Positions 42,100 to 55,376 of a DNA stretch of 64,000 nucleotides are shown in pieces (the stretch's first letter is position 1; every line of letters starts with the position of its first letter). Origin of the DNA: Ampullaceana balthica. Its lineage: Eukaryota > Mollusca > Gastropoda > Lymnaeidae. The translations under genes were made by a program, and so were the position numbers. The notes under the pieces are model-generated. The model saw nothing but the letters and a program-made list of their open reading frames with translations. It searched no databases and was not told the DNA's origin. The DNA lies in assembly GCA_944989445.1 (NCBI GenBank), contig CALYLW010000053.1, positions 124,001-188,000 of the forward strand, written 5' to 3'.

Positions 42100-43310
42100 A
42101 CTAAGGTCTATAGGGTTAATTTCTTATGAGCATTCAGTCAGCTGCTTTTTTTTTAAGTTTACACTAACATCATGCTATGGAAATGATAGGACGATGGAGA
42201 ATACATAAGATCACTTCATATTTACATCGGTCCATCGACTCGTTCTGGTTCCCATCCAACAAGACAGTTGACCCAATTGAATGCCCGAAGAGAATCTAAA
42301 ATGACCGCCTCGGCTAATTGTATTGTAGAAGATTTCCCCAAAGAACCCCCACGCGAGTCATGCCGCACGAAGAAAGAATTGAGAGGGCAATCAGTTGAAA
42401 AAGTTCACAGTTAAATCATGTGGTCCCCGGGGAGCTGAACATTTGCAGGGTGGTATGTATATGAAGGGAAAGTGTTTTCTAGAGGAATATTGCTTAACGT
42501 TATGGTGTATCGCTGGTTTGTTTGGACGTGGAAAAGGAACTTGGTGCAAGAGATAAAAAGTTGAGAGTATGACTGAATGACAAAACAAGAACGATAAATA
42601 TAGTACATAGTCTGTTTGAGAGGGTTGGAGAGCAAGTAGAATATAGGAAGAGAGCGAGAGAGAAAGAGAGAGATAAGGAGAAATGGATAGAGGGAGAGAG
42701 AGAGAAAGAAAGAAAGAATGAAAGAAAGAAAGAAAGAAGAAAGAGAGAAAGAAAGAAAGAAAGAATGAAAGAAAGAACGAAAGAAGAAAGAAAGAAAGAT
42801 GGGGAGAGAAAACGAGAAGTGAAATTTCTTTAGAGAAAGGAGGAATTACAGATTAAGACATTTATAATATACAAAAAGCAATTTTAGCAAGAATCTCGGC
42901 ATTGGCAAGTTTTTTTTTATTGCTTTGTAAACATATAAGATACTACGTTTATTTAACACGTGGTGTGTCTTTGCCATATCTGTTGTGTAAATACTTTTAC
43001 TTTACATTAAGTTCGATCCCCAAAGCAATATTTAAAAAAATCAATAATTATATCCCTAAATATGTATAAAATAACATATTTCCGAATAAAATATTAACAC
43101 AAAGTCCAATAGCCAAACTGATAAATTCAAATGAACAACTGGGTTAACTCATTCAAAAATCATTAGATATTTTGGTTATCCAAATGCACAAGACAATGCA
43201 AACCTAAAATATCCCCAGTAACTACTGCGAACAAAAAATATACATCCAATAACATGTTATTTGATAGTGCTAACAAATGGCCGAAAACATCTCACTGGTT
43301 CATTGGGAAA
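42100..43310. other. No gene recognised
   Basis: Apart from the purine microsatellite, only AT-rich sequence. If PLD continues to the right, this and all later sequence is its first intron or 5' flank. Confidence 0.45.
42645..42810. repeat. GA/GAAA purine-rich microsatellite
   Basis: About 165 bp of GAGAGA and GAAAGAAA runs with very few pyrimidines. Confidence 0.95.
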
Positions 43311-43975
43311 GTTGCTAACTATGTAAGTCAGTCGACCTAACTATGTAAGTCAGTCGACCTAACTATGTAAGTCAGTCGACCTAACTATGTAAGTCAGTCG
43401 ATCTAACTATGTAAGTCAGTCGATCTAACTATTTAAGTCAGTCGATCTAAAGGGCCGTCCATAAAGTACGTCACGCTCCAGAGGGGGGAGGGGTGTAAGA
43501 AAGTGTGACAGTTTGTGACAGGGAGAGGGGGGTCTGGCCATGTGTAACGTCACGCTGTTTTATATTAAATTTTAATTATTTTGTTAATAAATAAAAAAAT
43601 TGTTCGAAAGTGTGACGTACTTTAAGGGGTCCTAGATTTGTGACAGTTTGTGACAGGGGGAGGGGGGGGGGTTAAAAATGGTCAAAAATAGCGTGACGAC
43701 GTACTTAATGGACGGTCCCTAACTAATTAAGTCAGTCGATCTAACTATTTAAGTCAGTCGATCTAACTATTTAAGTCAGTCGATCTAACTATTTAAGTCA
43801 GTCGATCTATTTAAGTCAGTCGATCTAACTATGTATGTCAGTCGATCTAACTATGTAAGTCAGTCGATCTAACTATGTAAGTCAGTCGATCTAACTATTT
43901 AAGTCAGTCGATCTAACTATGTAAGTCAGTCGATCTAACTATTTAAGTCAGTCGATCTACTGAAGAGTAGGTGGA
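43311..43975. repeat. 20-22 bp minisatellite, about 20 copies, interrupted by a MITE
   Basis: Unit AACTATGTAAGTCAGTCGAT plus CT. The array resumes in phase after the MITE at 43451-43719. TATGT and TATTT variants are grouped. Confidence 0.95.
43451..43719. mobile_element. Harbinger-like MITE, 269 bp
   Basis: Ends AGGGCCGTCCATAAAGTACG and GTACTTAATGGACGGTCCC, 3-bp duplication TAA, TGTGACAG and G-rich blocks on both sides. Same family as 55590-55816 and 59644. Confidence 0.85.
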
Positions 43976-44440
43976 TCAATGAAGCAAACCATAAACAACT
44001 GTCGAATTCTTCATTTGGTTCATAAAGGTGTTCATAAAAGTAGATTGGAAAATCATAGTGTTTCATTGCAATATATATGACCGTCCCACTTTCCCAACAT
44101 CTGATGCACTTTCCTTTGTGTACTTCCCCAGCTATGCAGGCTTAGCATTGACAAGAAATGTTATCCCATAGCTAGTTAACTATATCATATCTAGCCGTTA
44201 AATTGCTGGCGTATAAATTTGCAAATAGTAACTAGTGAGGAAAAAAAACCACCACACGTCCTTGTGTGTTATGAGCTTAAACGTCACTCTTTTAGCGATC
44301 AAATAATGTTTACGCGGTTAATTCGACAAGTGCGGATTGTTTATAAAATACGTGAAAGATAGAATGCCTATTAAAACAGGGCTGAACACCAAATTGTCAA
44401 GTTGTGTAGCTCAACGATTTAGCATTTGTATAATAATAAA

Positions 44441-45049
44441 TACCGTATATACTAGTTTTAAAGCCGACCTTTTTTGGACAAAATCTAGGATAAAATGTTG
44501 GGGGCTCGGCTTACGAGCGGGTCATATATGTGATTTCTGCATGTACATTGAATATCGGCGTTGTTATTGTATATCATCAAGGTCCTTGTCTACATTCTAC
44601 AAGACTCGAGTGCTCTACCAGAGGCTATAAAATATTATGAAACATCTGCACTTACCTTATTTATTCATTTTATTTATTTTTGTGAATTTGTTTAATAAAT
44701 TGTTTTACAAATTTTGTTTTCAACAACGAATTTTAAGGTACGCGCTTTCGCCACTGTTTACCCAAGAAACAAAACAAAAACAAATACTGGTAAATCTTGC
44801 CTAACAAAGAGCACAAAGACTAAAATAAGTATAGTACGAAGTACAAGGATATACAAAGGTATGGTATCATAATGACCGATTTAGTTTTTAGTTTTAAAAA
44901 AATGTGTACAATTTTGTTTACGCTGTCCTATTATTTTTTGGGGTCGGCTTACGAGCGGGTTACACACTTTTTATACTATTCTCCTCCAAAAGAGGGGGGG
45001 GGGTTGTCAGCTTATGAACGAACGGGCAATAGAACGAGTATATACGGTA
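44441..45049. mobile_element. MITE with TACCGTATATACT ends, about 609 bp
   Basis: Left TACCGTATATACTAG, right CGAGTATATACGGTA; both ends carry GTCGGCTTACGAGCGGG. TA appears to be the target. Terminal repeats of this kind are widespread in animal genomes; the superfamily is not decided here. Confidence 0.75.
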
Positions 45050-45054
45050 AGCTA

Positions 45055-45345
45055 TATTCTCCTTGTACTGGAAAATTAATTAAAGGAGTGACAAAAACTG
45101 GAGCTACCAGTGAAGGCGTGTGTTGTGTCTACCATCAGTGAACTGCAAGACATAACGTGTGTCATTGATGACGTCAGTACTTCTGTAGGCAGAAGGACAC
45201 ATGATGACAAAGGGAATACTTATAGGACACAGGATGGCAAAGTGAATACGTATAGGACACAGGATGTCACAGTGCATACGTTAAGGACAAAGGATAGCAA
45301 GGTGAATACGTATAGGACACAGGATGGCAACATTAATACTTAGCA
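45055..45345. repeat. Segmental repeat S, copy 1, with 30-bp internal minisatellite
   Basis: CTTGTACTGGAAAATTAATT..., GACATAACGTGTGTCATTGA, then units of GGACACAGGATGGCAAAGTG AATACGTATA. Copies 2 and 3 at 45415-45730 and 46855-47330. Confidence 0.85.
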
Positions 45346-45414
45346 CTCAGGTACTGCACACGTGTGTACCTGATATAGCATGTAATTACGACAGTGCTTG
45401 AAATGGAGGAAACG

Positions 45415-45730
45415 ATTAAGTTATATTATCTTTGTACAAGGACATTAATTAAAGGATTAAAGGATTGACAAAAACTGAAAATACCAACAAAGCGTGTTTT
45501 ATGTTCAGCATCAATGAGCGGCTAGACATAACGTGTATTTGTTGATGACTTCAGTTCATCTGTAGCCTGTAGGACACAGGTTGGCAAAGTGAATACGTAT
45601 AGAAAAAAGGATGATAAAGTGAATACGTATAGAATAGGACACAGGAAAACAAAGTGAATATGTATAGGACACAGGAGAGCAAAGTGAATACATATAGAAC
45701 ACAGGATGGCAACGTTAATGCGTAGGACTC
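45415..45730. repeat. Segmental repeat S, copy 2
   Basis: Same order as copy 1 but more divergent (GACATAACGTGTATTTGTTG); includes about five 30-bp units. Confidence 0.75.
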
Positions 45731-46288
45731 AGGCAGTGCCCACGTGCATGTGTACCTGATAGAGCATGTACGTGACGACAAAGCTTAAAATGGAGGGAGC
45801 GGGCATTGGGAAATAATGGGCTGTTGGGGAGATTAGACAATCCAATCCAGCCAGAAAGAGATGCGGAGATGCTTATGTAAATATCATAGCGATTGTGGGA
45901 GAGAAGAGATGAGAGATAGAGAGAACGAGAAAGAGAGGCATATGATAGTTCTGTGTGAGATTGAGAGGTGCATGACAGAAAGACCGATGGAGGAACCTAG
46001 TGTTAAATGGTTGAAACAATTCTCTGCCAACGGAGTCAGCTGAATATCCTTGCGGTACACATGCTCATAAACCAATGGTAATTTTTATAATGGAGGAGAT
46101 AGACGGCAGGTGTCCGTATCTCTCCATCAGTCATTAACGTCATATTGTCACAGCCACGCTGACGATAACAGATCGAATTGTGACTACCAGCGGATGTCCA
46201 AGGGATGCGATCGATACTCACCTTCAGCCAACCAAGGGAATAGATAGTGGCCGGTGGATAATATACGCAAAGCGTACAAAGTTGAAAC

Positions 46289-46590
46289 ATTATTGTCAAA
46301 TTTAATCAAAACAGATGGGCGCAAGTAGAGATGGGGAAAAGCATAGGGGGAGGAGCAAAGTGTAAGGGTATAGGGACGGGAAAGGTATACAAGGGTGTAG
46401 GCGGGAATGTTGTGATGGCGAAGGAATATAGGTTGGGTACTGAGGTGTGGATAGTTTACTTCGGGTCGAATATTATTGACAAACTTAATCAAAACAGATG
46501 GGCGCAAGTAGGGCAGGGGACAATCATAGTGGCGATGAGCAAAGTGTAAGGGTATAGGGTCTGGAAAGGAATACAAGGGTGTACTTGTGA
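46289..46590. repeat. Imperfect tandem duplication, period about 186 bp
   Basis: TTAATCAAAACAGATGGGCG followed by CAAGTAG...GCAAAGTGTAAGGGTATAGG occurs at about 46300 and 46486. Confidence 0.8.
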
Positions 46591-46854
46591 TGGCGACGGA
46601 TTATATGTTGGGGACTGGTGTCCAGGGAGGGAGGGGGTTGAGTAGTTTGGGGCGGCAGCTGGTGTGGGGAGTTGAGAACAGGTCCGGGGAATGAAACACA
46701 TAGAGTGGGGACGAGATTACAGGAATGAGGATGGAATTATAGAGACGTAGGCGGGCGCACAAGGGTTTTGAACGGGAGTACAGGAATGACCATCAAATAG
46801 TCAAGTTGTGCAGCTCAGAGATTTAAGCATTTGTATAATAATAAGTAAGTAAGT

Positions 46855-47330
46855 TATATATTCTTTGTACTAAGAAAATTAATTAAAGGAGTGACATAAA
46901 AAGGAGCTACCAGCGAAGGCGTGTGTTGTGTCTATCATCAGTGAACTGCAAGACATAACGTGTGTCATTGATAACTTGAGTACATCTGTAGGCTGTAGGA
47001 CATATGATGGCAAAGGGAATACGTATAGGACACAGGATGGCAAAGTGAATACGTATAGGACACAGGATGGCAAAGTGAATACGTATAGTACTATGGATGG
47101 AAAGGTGACAACGTATAGGAAACGGAATAGCAAAGTGAGTAAGTATAGGACTCAGGATAGAAAGGTGACTACGTATAGGTCACGGGATAGCAAATTGAAT
47201 AAAAATAAGACACATGAAAGTACATACATCTAGGACACATGATGGCAAAGTGAATAAAATAAAGGACACAGTAGGACAAAAGGAATAAGTATAGTACACA
47301 GGATGGTAAAGTGAATGAAACAGGACTCAT
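46855..47330. repeat. Segmental repeat S, copy 3
   Basis: Closest to copy 1 (GAACTGCAAGACATAACGTG), with about ten 30-bp units, degenerating to the right. The sequence just left (46790-46850) also matches 44385-44445. Confidence 0.85.
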
Positions 47331-47424
47331 GTTGTATAACTGACCTAGGGATGGAGGTTAAGGGTAGGGGCTTGTATCTCCAAGGTACATAGGAACAAAA
47401 AAATACAGTTATGGGGAAGGATAA

Positions 47425-47530
47425 AAGATGGTAGCAAGAAGTTGATGGTTTTTGTTGTTCAAGATGGTAGCAAGAAGTTTGTAGTTGTTCAAGATGGTAG
47501 CAGGATGTTGATTGTTGTTGCTGTTCAAGA
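47425..47530. repeat. Three degenerate copies of a 35-bp unit
   Basis: CAAGATGGTAGCAAGAAGTT then TGTTGTT. Confidence 0.8.
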
Positions 47531-47534
47531 GCAG

Positions 47535-50115
47535 ATAACCCGTGCGGCGTAAAGCGTTGCTAAGGTTCAGGGCGTTGTATCAATCGATTTCCCGTTATAA
47601 GGTCTTGAAATGTCCAGCGCATTTGAAAAACACTAATGGCAACAACAGTCTTGTAAACAGACGAACGTATCATCAATTTAAAAAAACAACAAATATTTGA
47701 ACTACTATTGCTATGTTATGAGGACTAGATGAATAAACGTAACTGAAGTAATTCCAATCAAATTTGGCTTCAGAGAACATAGTTTTTTGTTTCTGTTTGT
47801 TTTTGTTTTTTTGAATTATGTGTTCGCTGAAGGGCGACAAACTTGGCTGTTGGTTGAAGCCATTTATGTCAGAGTTGAATTATTGAAACTGTTCACAAGA
47901 TAGACATTAACAGGTAAGAGGTAACGGGTGTGCCCTCTGGTCTCATATGTAACATATGGCTGTGTCCGGGAAGTTCTGCTGTAGAGTGTGCGCAGCGGTC
48001 CTCGAAAAGGGGTGTACATTTTTTCATATTGAACATTATATATAATTCATGTGTGCATATTTCAGCACAGTTAAATTTGGTATAACACTTAACGGGATAA
48101 CATAAAATATGTGCTTGGACTTAATTTGAGTTGTTTTAAAAAAACAAGTAATAAAAACTCGAATGAGTTTAAAACGCAATTTCCAACAAATGATTTCCGA
48201 TTTTTTATTCAAGGGAAATCATGCTAGAGTGACACCAAGAACGTGTCAATATAATGCGCACCGCGCAACAGTCTAACATTAGCATTCACAAAGCGGGAAA
48301 ACCCCATCAACTATCATTCTGGATTACATTAAAAGTAATTTCAAATCAATAATTCTGAAACTAAACAAAACAAATGCTATCTACAAATTGCTGCTAAAAC
48401 TACGGGAGTGGAACCAAGAGAGATTTTTCAAAAATTCCTTCTCCATCATTGTTCTAAATATTATTAGCTATCGTTTGGCGTTTGTTTCAACCCGATAGAT
48501 GTTATGGTTGGCGAGAAATTTACAAAATACTGATATTTTGCAGGTTTTTTTTTATTTTCCAGGAAATCCAGTAAACTTTTTCGGGATTGTTTTTTGGCCC
48601 GTGCACATCCTTGGGACCTCCTTAACATTTTTGCAAAAGACGCGATCTGGTATGGTTCAGGAGTTGCTGTTCAAAGCTAGGAAAGACAGGCCGGCCATTT
48701 CAAATATATAAACGCAATTCCCAAGGCAAATTGCGTTAAAAACGATTTTGGGCCAAAATTATAATGCATACAAAATAACGCATATCATCAGGAAATGGGT
48801 TTTGTTTTTAGAGGGGGAAGAGGTGTTCAAAAAAAGAAATAATTTGTTTTAAAAAAGAAGAAAGAATTTCATCATTTTTAAGCTACACATTTGTTTAGTA
48901 AAATATCTTATCAATCGTTGTTAGGTTTTATTTTAATGCAATTACTCTAAGTATTTTTTTTTAAAAATTTAAATAGAGGGGCGCACAGGCAGCAAATTTT
49001 AAGAAAAAGAAAACATTTCGTGGGGTCGGTTCGGAGCTTCGGCATGCCTACTGCCATTAATATATCACATACAATAGAGATGAGATTAAGCTTTTAAATA
49101 AAATACAGAGATACACACACGAATTATGTAGTCAAAACAATAAATTATAAAGCTTTATTAATGGACGGCTAATACACAAGTAACAGTTTAGGTTAATGAC
49201 TTCAACAGTACAAATAAATGAACAAAAGTATTTAAATTAAATTTTCATAATATCTATTACAAATTATTGCATGGAAAAAAACAATAATAACGTAAAAATA
49301 AAAGATAAAGATATATTTTTTTAAAACCCACAAAAACAAAAAGAAGAAAGTTGGGCACAATTACTTAACAAACATTACAGGATAGAAAAAGAGGAAGGCA
49401 GTTAAATACAACAACTAGAAAAAAGATACTACAGTTTCATAAAATTGTGAAGTTTGTTTAATCCATAAGCCAACGTACCAAATCGTTTTTTAAAATCTAT
49501 TTTTCATGTGGATCCTATTAGGGATATTGCCTGCAAATAGAGTGACAGTAACTGCAATATCAGATATGACGCATACCTAAGGAAATTTTGAAAGGTTAGA
49601 CATTCTGATTGATCTGAAACATTTCCAATATGACGAGGCTCATGGACTGTCGAAAAGACCGATTTGTTCTCGTAGGAACTATTCAAAGATTCATCAAAAC
49701 GAGTTTTCTTTGAAGTTTTTTGCACTCTGGCCTATTCTTTTGCCCCCCCCTCTCTCTCTCTTTCTCTCTCTCTCTCATTCTTGCATTTTCGTAGTCCAGT
49801 ATTAACCAACGTGAGAGATGCACTGATCCATCTGAAGCAAACAAAGACTTGCCCTTGTTCAAAGTGTGCACAAGTTGAAAACATGTGCTCAATCTTGTCG
49901 GGAACTGTTTAGTGTCTAAGAGGACAGGAACCAGTTTATTTGGATGTCACACTTTGTTTTTCAACACGTACATATGTCTCATTTTGTACAAGACCTGAAC
50001 GCCCATTTCAGCCACCAAGCTCTACCTGATGAAAAAGCTGCTATACCGTGTGCAGTGCATATAATGGGGCTCTGGAGCAAGTATGCTCAGAATTAGGGCG
50101 CTATATAGGGATGTG
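47535..50115. other. No gene recognised
   Basis: AT-rich. A 73-codon minus frame at 49504-49725 and a short CT microsatellite at 49745-49776 are present. No family signature. Confidence 0.45.
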
Positions 50116-50119
50116 TAAG

Positions 50120-50450
50120 GTCGGTGAATGATTACAGCACGCTCATCCACTCCTTCTCTAGCAAGGCGGCACTGCAAAATTTGGGTAGAATCCATAATCA
50201 GGCCCTGAGATTTATATGTGGCACACTAAGAACACAACCTTTCAGCCACTCTGGATGTCATTGAAAAAGTGTATGAGCCGCAATCAATAACAAACGAGAA
50301 AATGCATTCGAACATTTTCGGGATAGTACCAATAAATGGTCCTGAAAGCTCCTGTTATCAAATAATCTAGAATTTGGTCGTGCTCGTGGGTGGTTGAAAG
50401 GCCCTTCTCTATGCATCAAGTGGTGGAACCTATGGTAGGATTGAACCCAT
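50120..50450 (+). pseudogene. LINE polymerase fragment (post-RT region)
   Basis: Plus strand SSKAALQNLGRIHNQALRFI then CGTLRTQPFS, matching the (S/A)..L..L..IQN.ALR...G..RT.P motif after the RT domain of R1/Jockey-type LINEs; frameshifts follow. Region to about 51830 may be the same element. Confidence 0.7.
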
Positions 50451-51684
50451 ACATAAGGTACAGAGTATACAGAAAATCTTTAAATAAAACCAGCACATTC
50501 ACAACCGAATCATTACAGCATCACAGCTTCCACACGTTTAGGCACGGGAGTGACGTAAGGTAACCTTAACATGTACAGAAAGCGATCACCCTTCAGACAA
50601 TAAGAGAGAATTTGTGGAAACCAACCGCGTGAAAGTGTTTACTGAGTGAACTTCTAAAATCGAGAGAAAAGAACCCAGGTATCGTTGCGTTAATCCTAGC
50701 CCGAAGAAAGAACTTTCCAGAACTGTGGGGCAATGGAATCGAAAATCCAATAGTTTATGATATTCCTATGCAAAGACTTTACTCATAATACTATTAACTA
50801 TTATGCCTTCTTAAAAGTATTTATCCTTCACATACAAGCATGCTACTTATAAAAGCAACACATTATTGTTGTATAAGTTGCAACCACGAAATAATAATTC
50901 CTAGCGTAATTCTGGGATTTATATGAAGTTTTACAACATCAATAATTGTTCTCATAATATTTTACTGGAGTTAGATAAACTAGAATTAACAGAAAAAAGA
51001 AAATGTCAAACATTTTTCCTTGTGAAAGCAAACAAAAAAGGCAAATATATAATTTTGTAGTCTGTTAAGGTTGGGCAAGGCGTTGATTTGGTCGAAAACT
51101 AACTAGACTAAAATTAATAAAATGTATAATTTTTTAGAAAAAAAATCGTTTGAAATGGATACTTAAGTATTTTTATACATATCTCATCGCAGAACGTAGA
51201 AAAGAATCCTGTCTATATCCAGAGCGATAGTTTAAATTTCAAATATGATTTGCAACTAGTCAACTACAGTCAAAGAGCACATTCAACTCATTTGAAATAT
51301 CTCTGCCACTATGCAACACTATTCGTCGTCATTTTCAAAGGCATCTACATAATGTAATCCCTCACTCTCAGCATCGAGAATAAAATTGTCACATTTGGCC
51401 GATGGCTGATTTTCAAACTTCTGTCTGGATTGTAACTTTGGTGTGGTGCATTACTAACAGAAAGGTCTCCCCAAAATGAACAGAGATATCCAACAGATAT
51501 GTGGCTCACTCTATATTGGCATAGGATACAACTGCTTAGCCAAACTCAGAAATAATCGGCACTGAGATAATGGTACCGCAATCACAATGTAAAGGGTATG
51601 GTGACAAAACTGACTTTGAGTCTGTAGCTCAAGTCAAGTTCTCAAATTTTACAGTCCATGATATATAACCGCAAGCTGTGATGC

Positions 51685-51835
51685 CACTTTAAAACTTGGT
51701 GTAGGAGTTGTGATTGACAAGAAGGCTGGTCTTGCATTCATTAGGTTTATAGTGTCCTCTGGGGTCAATATTTTTTCAGGTATATATCAACAAATAATAA
51801 TGCTATGGAAAAATTAGCTACAATGAAAATTATTA
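51685..51835 (+). pseudogene. Possible LINE RNase H fragment
   Basis: Decoded with small frame changes it gives LGVGVVIDKK and SSGVNIFS, reminiscent of the TDGS...GAG..I......SG..IF...A RNase H core. Catalytic residues are not clear. Confidence 0.35.
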
Positions 51836-51839
51836 TGCT

Positions 51840-53310
51840 ATAATCATTTAGATTACCATTCATTATGCTGTAAAATTATATTTCCCATAAATATATTTTC
51901 AGCACTGTACCCCTGTTGGAGACAGCAAGATGATAAGACTGACTTTTCCCACAGAAACAATACTTAATATGAAGAGCTGAGGCGCACAAACCAAATACCA
52001 TCTGCGGCCATGGAAAGGGAGGAAGCTAGAGTTTCTATTGGACAAGACCAATGCTGCACCAGCTGCTATTAAAATTGTTTCTGTCAGATGGTTACACATA
52101 CACATTTTCTGCTCTGACTGAAACCAGTCTAATCCTTCAAACTAAAAACGTTTGCTCAAATTCAGCTCATATCAGCAATTACATTTTATTTTCAGTTACA
52201 ATGTATTATATCTTAATTAGTATTTATTGAAAATTTTGATATATAATAGTAAACAACTTGTTCAAAAATTAACTTTTACCAAAATACTTTTTTTTTGGGG
52301 GGGGGGTATTGTTCAGGAAAATAATAAGTAAAAATTATGTAACACTCATCACAATCTACATTTTATCACATATATTTGCAATTATTTTTTTCTAAAAAAA
52401 ATGATCGGTTAAAAACATATAATAAAATACTTAAATGGTATCTTGATTTTTTAATGGTTTTCTCTCTTACTCTTATAGCTTTTGAGCACGGTGTGTCATT
52501 TTTTTCTGTACAGATATAGAGCTGAAATATGACATACATGTAGCTAACATAATTTACTTGATCCTCAAGAGAGCTTTTAACTGTATCTCTTCCATATGAT
52601 ATATTGAATTCTATACGATTATGCCGTTATATTTCGTGAATAATTTTATTTACACGAAATCTCTCTCTTTGAGACATCAAAAATATCAACATAAAGATCA
52701 TCAGTAAAAAGTTTCATCACTGTAGCTACAACAGATTTTGAGTTATCAAGATTCAAAAACATGATTAAAAAGTTAGGTAATCGTGGATTATTAAAACCAT
52801 TTTTTAATGTTATTTTTTTACTTTATTGAAACCCAAATGTTAAAAAAATATTTAAAAAAAAATAAAACCCATAAAAACATCACTTAAATCTGGTAATTAA
52901 AGAAATAAGTTTACAACCCGTGTCCCCCTGCCCCCACCCCCACACTTTTAAATTAATAATAAACACTAAGCAATCCGTACACGTTACGTTCCGCCTACCA
53001 AATTAACTCGTAATGGCATACATGCAAGTAATACAATTTATATGTGTCTCAGTTGATTCTAACTAATTATAGCTTCTTGATCTATCATGAACTTTAATAA
53101 AAAGACAGCGTTACCAATATGAATACACACAATTTAGGGCACAACAATTTATGTGATTGGTTGTTGTTAAGAATAATTGCATCCATCCAACTAAAAATGT
53201 ATTGCCGTAATAAACTAAAATCTAGGTCCATTCAAACTGGCCTCAAACAATTTACTTTGCTGTTTGACAACGCCCCCCCCTCCCACCGCCATTTGTTTTT
53301 GTCATAGTTA
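51840..53310. other. No gene recognised
   Basis: AT-rich sequence, with poly-T/poly-G at 52290-52310. A 68-codon minus frame at 51899-52105 has no identifiable motif. Confidence 0.45.
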
Positions 53311-53318
53311 CTAAGCAC

Positions 53319-53708
53319 CAATGTTCCCTTTAAACTGCGCGGTCGCGCAGCAGTTTAGAGTTACCGAGCAGCATCTAATACATAATCGCCCTTCGTATGC
53401 GTGTGTCTCCCCATCGAAAGGCGCTCGAAATATGCGCAAAAAGGCGCACAAAAAGGCACTCGAAAGGCGCGCAAAATTATTATAATTCGCAGTAAAAATA
53501 TTACATGACGTCATTGTTTTAGCACAGAACGTCAATTACCGAAACAACGCACGAACTATGCGTGTGTGTGAGCCTTAGCAGGCTTTTCCACTAGTATTAT
53601 AATAATAAGGATAGTATAAGATCTGTGCTTGTGGGCTGTAAAAAACGGCACAAAAATGGATGTTGGGCAACTTTGCACACGGACCAACGAACCCTAATTG
53701 GAATATTG
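53319..53708. mobile_element. hAT-like MITE, 390 bp
   Basis: Left CAATGTTCCCTTTAAACTG, right ...TTGGAATATTG, perfect 8-bp duplication CTAAGCAC (53311-53318 and 53709-53716). Longest member of its family in the window; inner part includes GGCGCACAAAAAGGC-type repeats. Confidence 0.88.
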
Positions 53709-54103
53709 CTAAGCACCTATAGTGAGCGCATTTTATCAGCTATATGTGGGGAGGATGTAGCTTTAAAGCTAAATGTTCATTTTTGTGTAGTTTTCTAAAC
53801 AAACTGAACTTCTCACTACGTCAAGGGAGTTTTGAACATCTATCTTATCAGAAAACAATTATTAAACACTGTCAGCCCCGTTCTTATGAAAAGATTGAAT
53901 ATAAACCAATCGTTGAAAGAGATGGTATTATTGGTATTCATTTTAAAACCTGAGCAATGTTGACAATGTTACAGACAAGTTTAACAGAGGTCCCCAAGCC
54001 GCAAGCCTTCTCATTGTAAACGGATGACACTTGTTAAATATATAATATACAATGAGCGACAGGTCAAAACCGTTTTGTTGGGTTATCCATCAGGCAAGCG
54101 TAT

Positions 54104-54337
54104 TTATCTCTTCACAGAGTCAAAAGATCGGACTTTTGAAACACTATTTGCTTTTGTATTGCCCGTGGGAGAGGCGGTGTTAGAAGTAAGCGTGTTAAGC
54201 AAATTGACGATGATGCCAGAGATGTCCACAAGGGGCGAGACAGCATACTGATTAGGTACCATACCAGATGATGTTGGAGGGACGGACACGTGAAGCAGTC
54301 CACTGAGCGCGTTCCAGGCAGGCAGACTTCGGGACAT
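54104..54337 (-). other. Unrecognised open frame, 77 codons
   Basis: Starts MSRSLPAWNALSG and holds a hydrophobic stretch DISGIIVNLLNTL. Base composition is more balanced than its surroundings. No family recognised; no splice site of the phase needed to join the PLD exon at 39372 stands out. Could be a transposon remnant. Confidence 0.2.
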
Positions 54338-55376
54338 TATTGTTCGATCGTGCCTTTATTGTTACACGATGCTCCCAATTCCCAATACATAATTTGATGT
54401 AATACGGGAAGATAACTACAGCTTCCATATTTTGTACGAACAACAGGTCCGATTGCTCAACCGACTTGCAGGTGTAATTACACCATATAACAAAACAAAC
54501 AAATGTGTCATTAACCCATGTAAAAAAATCAAACTACGGAATTGTAAGTACCCTATCTCAACATACGGCCCACACTCTCATCCCATGTGTTTAACAATCA
54601 AATAAATCAAAATAATACGTTAAGCTATAAGTCTATGAATCTTCTAGTTTTAAAACAAAGGTTTATGAAATCCGTGGTTGCTGTTTGTGTACTCCCGGAG
54701 GAAAGCGTGTTCGTAAATCGACCTTTCCATGAGCACAGGACTGTTCATAAGCGTACGTAACGCATAATGGGCTAAACGTGATGGATTCAATTGTTAACCG
54801 CGCTAGAGATTCTTCCCATCGCGCCATACCTGTCGGTCACTCTAGAGCAGGGGGTCTCAAATCAAGTTTGAGACACCCCTGCGGGTCAAGGTAGCATATT
54901 CTGCGCCTCGCTTATGGAAAACAAAGTATATTGGCAATGCGGCCCGCGCCCTTATCTGATTCTCTTACACATCGATGCTGCGTCTTAATTTAAAGTATCG
55001 AGTAAAGTTACATATTTCATAATTTGTAAAGGACGTCACAGCTTTGGAATCCTCTCTGGCAATGTGCTTGACTTTGTAAAAAGCATCACCTCTACATCAG
55101 ATCCAGGTGTATGAAGCACTGCCAGTTCAGTAGCTTTTTAGAAAAAATAGCTCATGATGATGCTATCTGCACTTCACCGAGGCACGTCGGCTTAGCATTG
55201 TAAACGAACTGAGTAGCTTTTTTTTGAGTTGAGAGCAGAAGTGTTAACAAGTTTTAACGGGAGAAGGGTCATTGTCCCTGTACTATGTGACCCTAGAATG
55301 GGTTACGGGCAGCTCTTCTTGTGGAATGTAGCTTTGCTATTTCTTAACATTAAAATTACTTATATACCCTATAATC

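Noticed and set aside
49504..49725. A PLD upstream exon
   Set aside because: No similarity to the PLD leader and no convincing donor in the needed phase.
54847..54960. A hAT fragment around GGGGTCTCAAATCAAG
   Set aside because: The ends could not be paired and no target duplication was seen.
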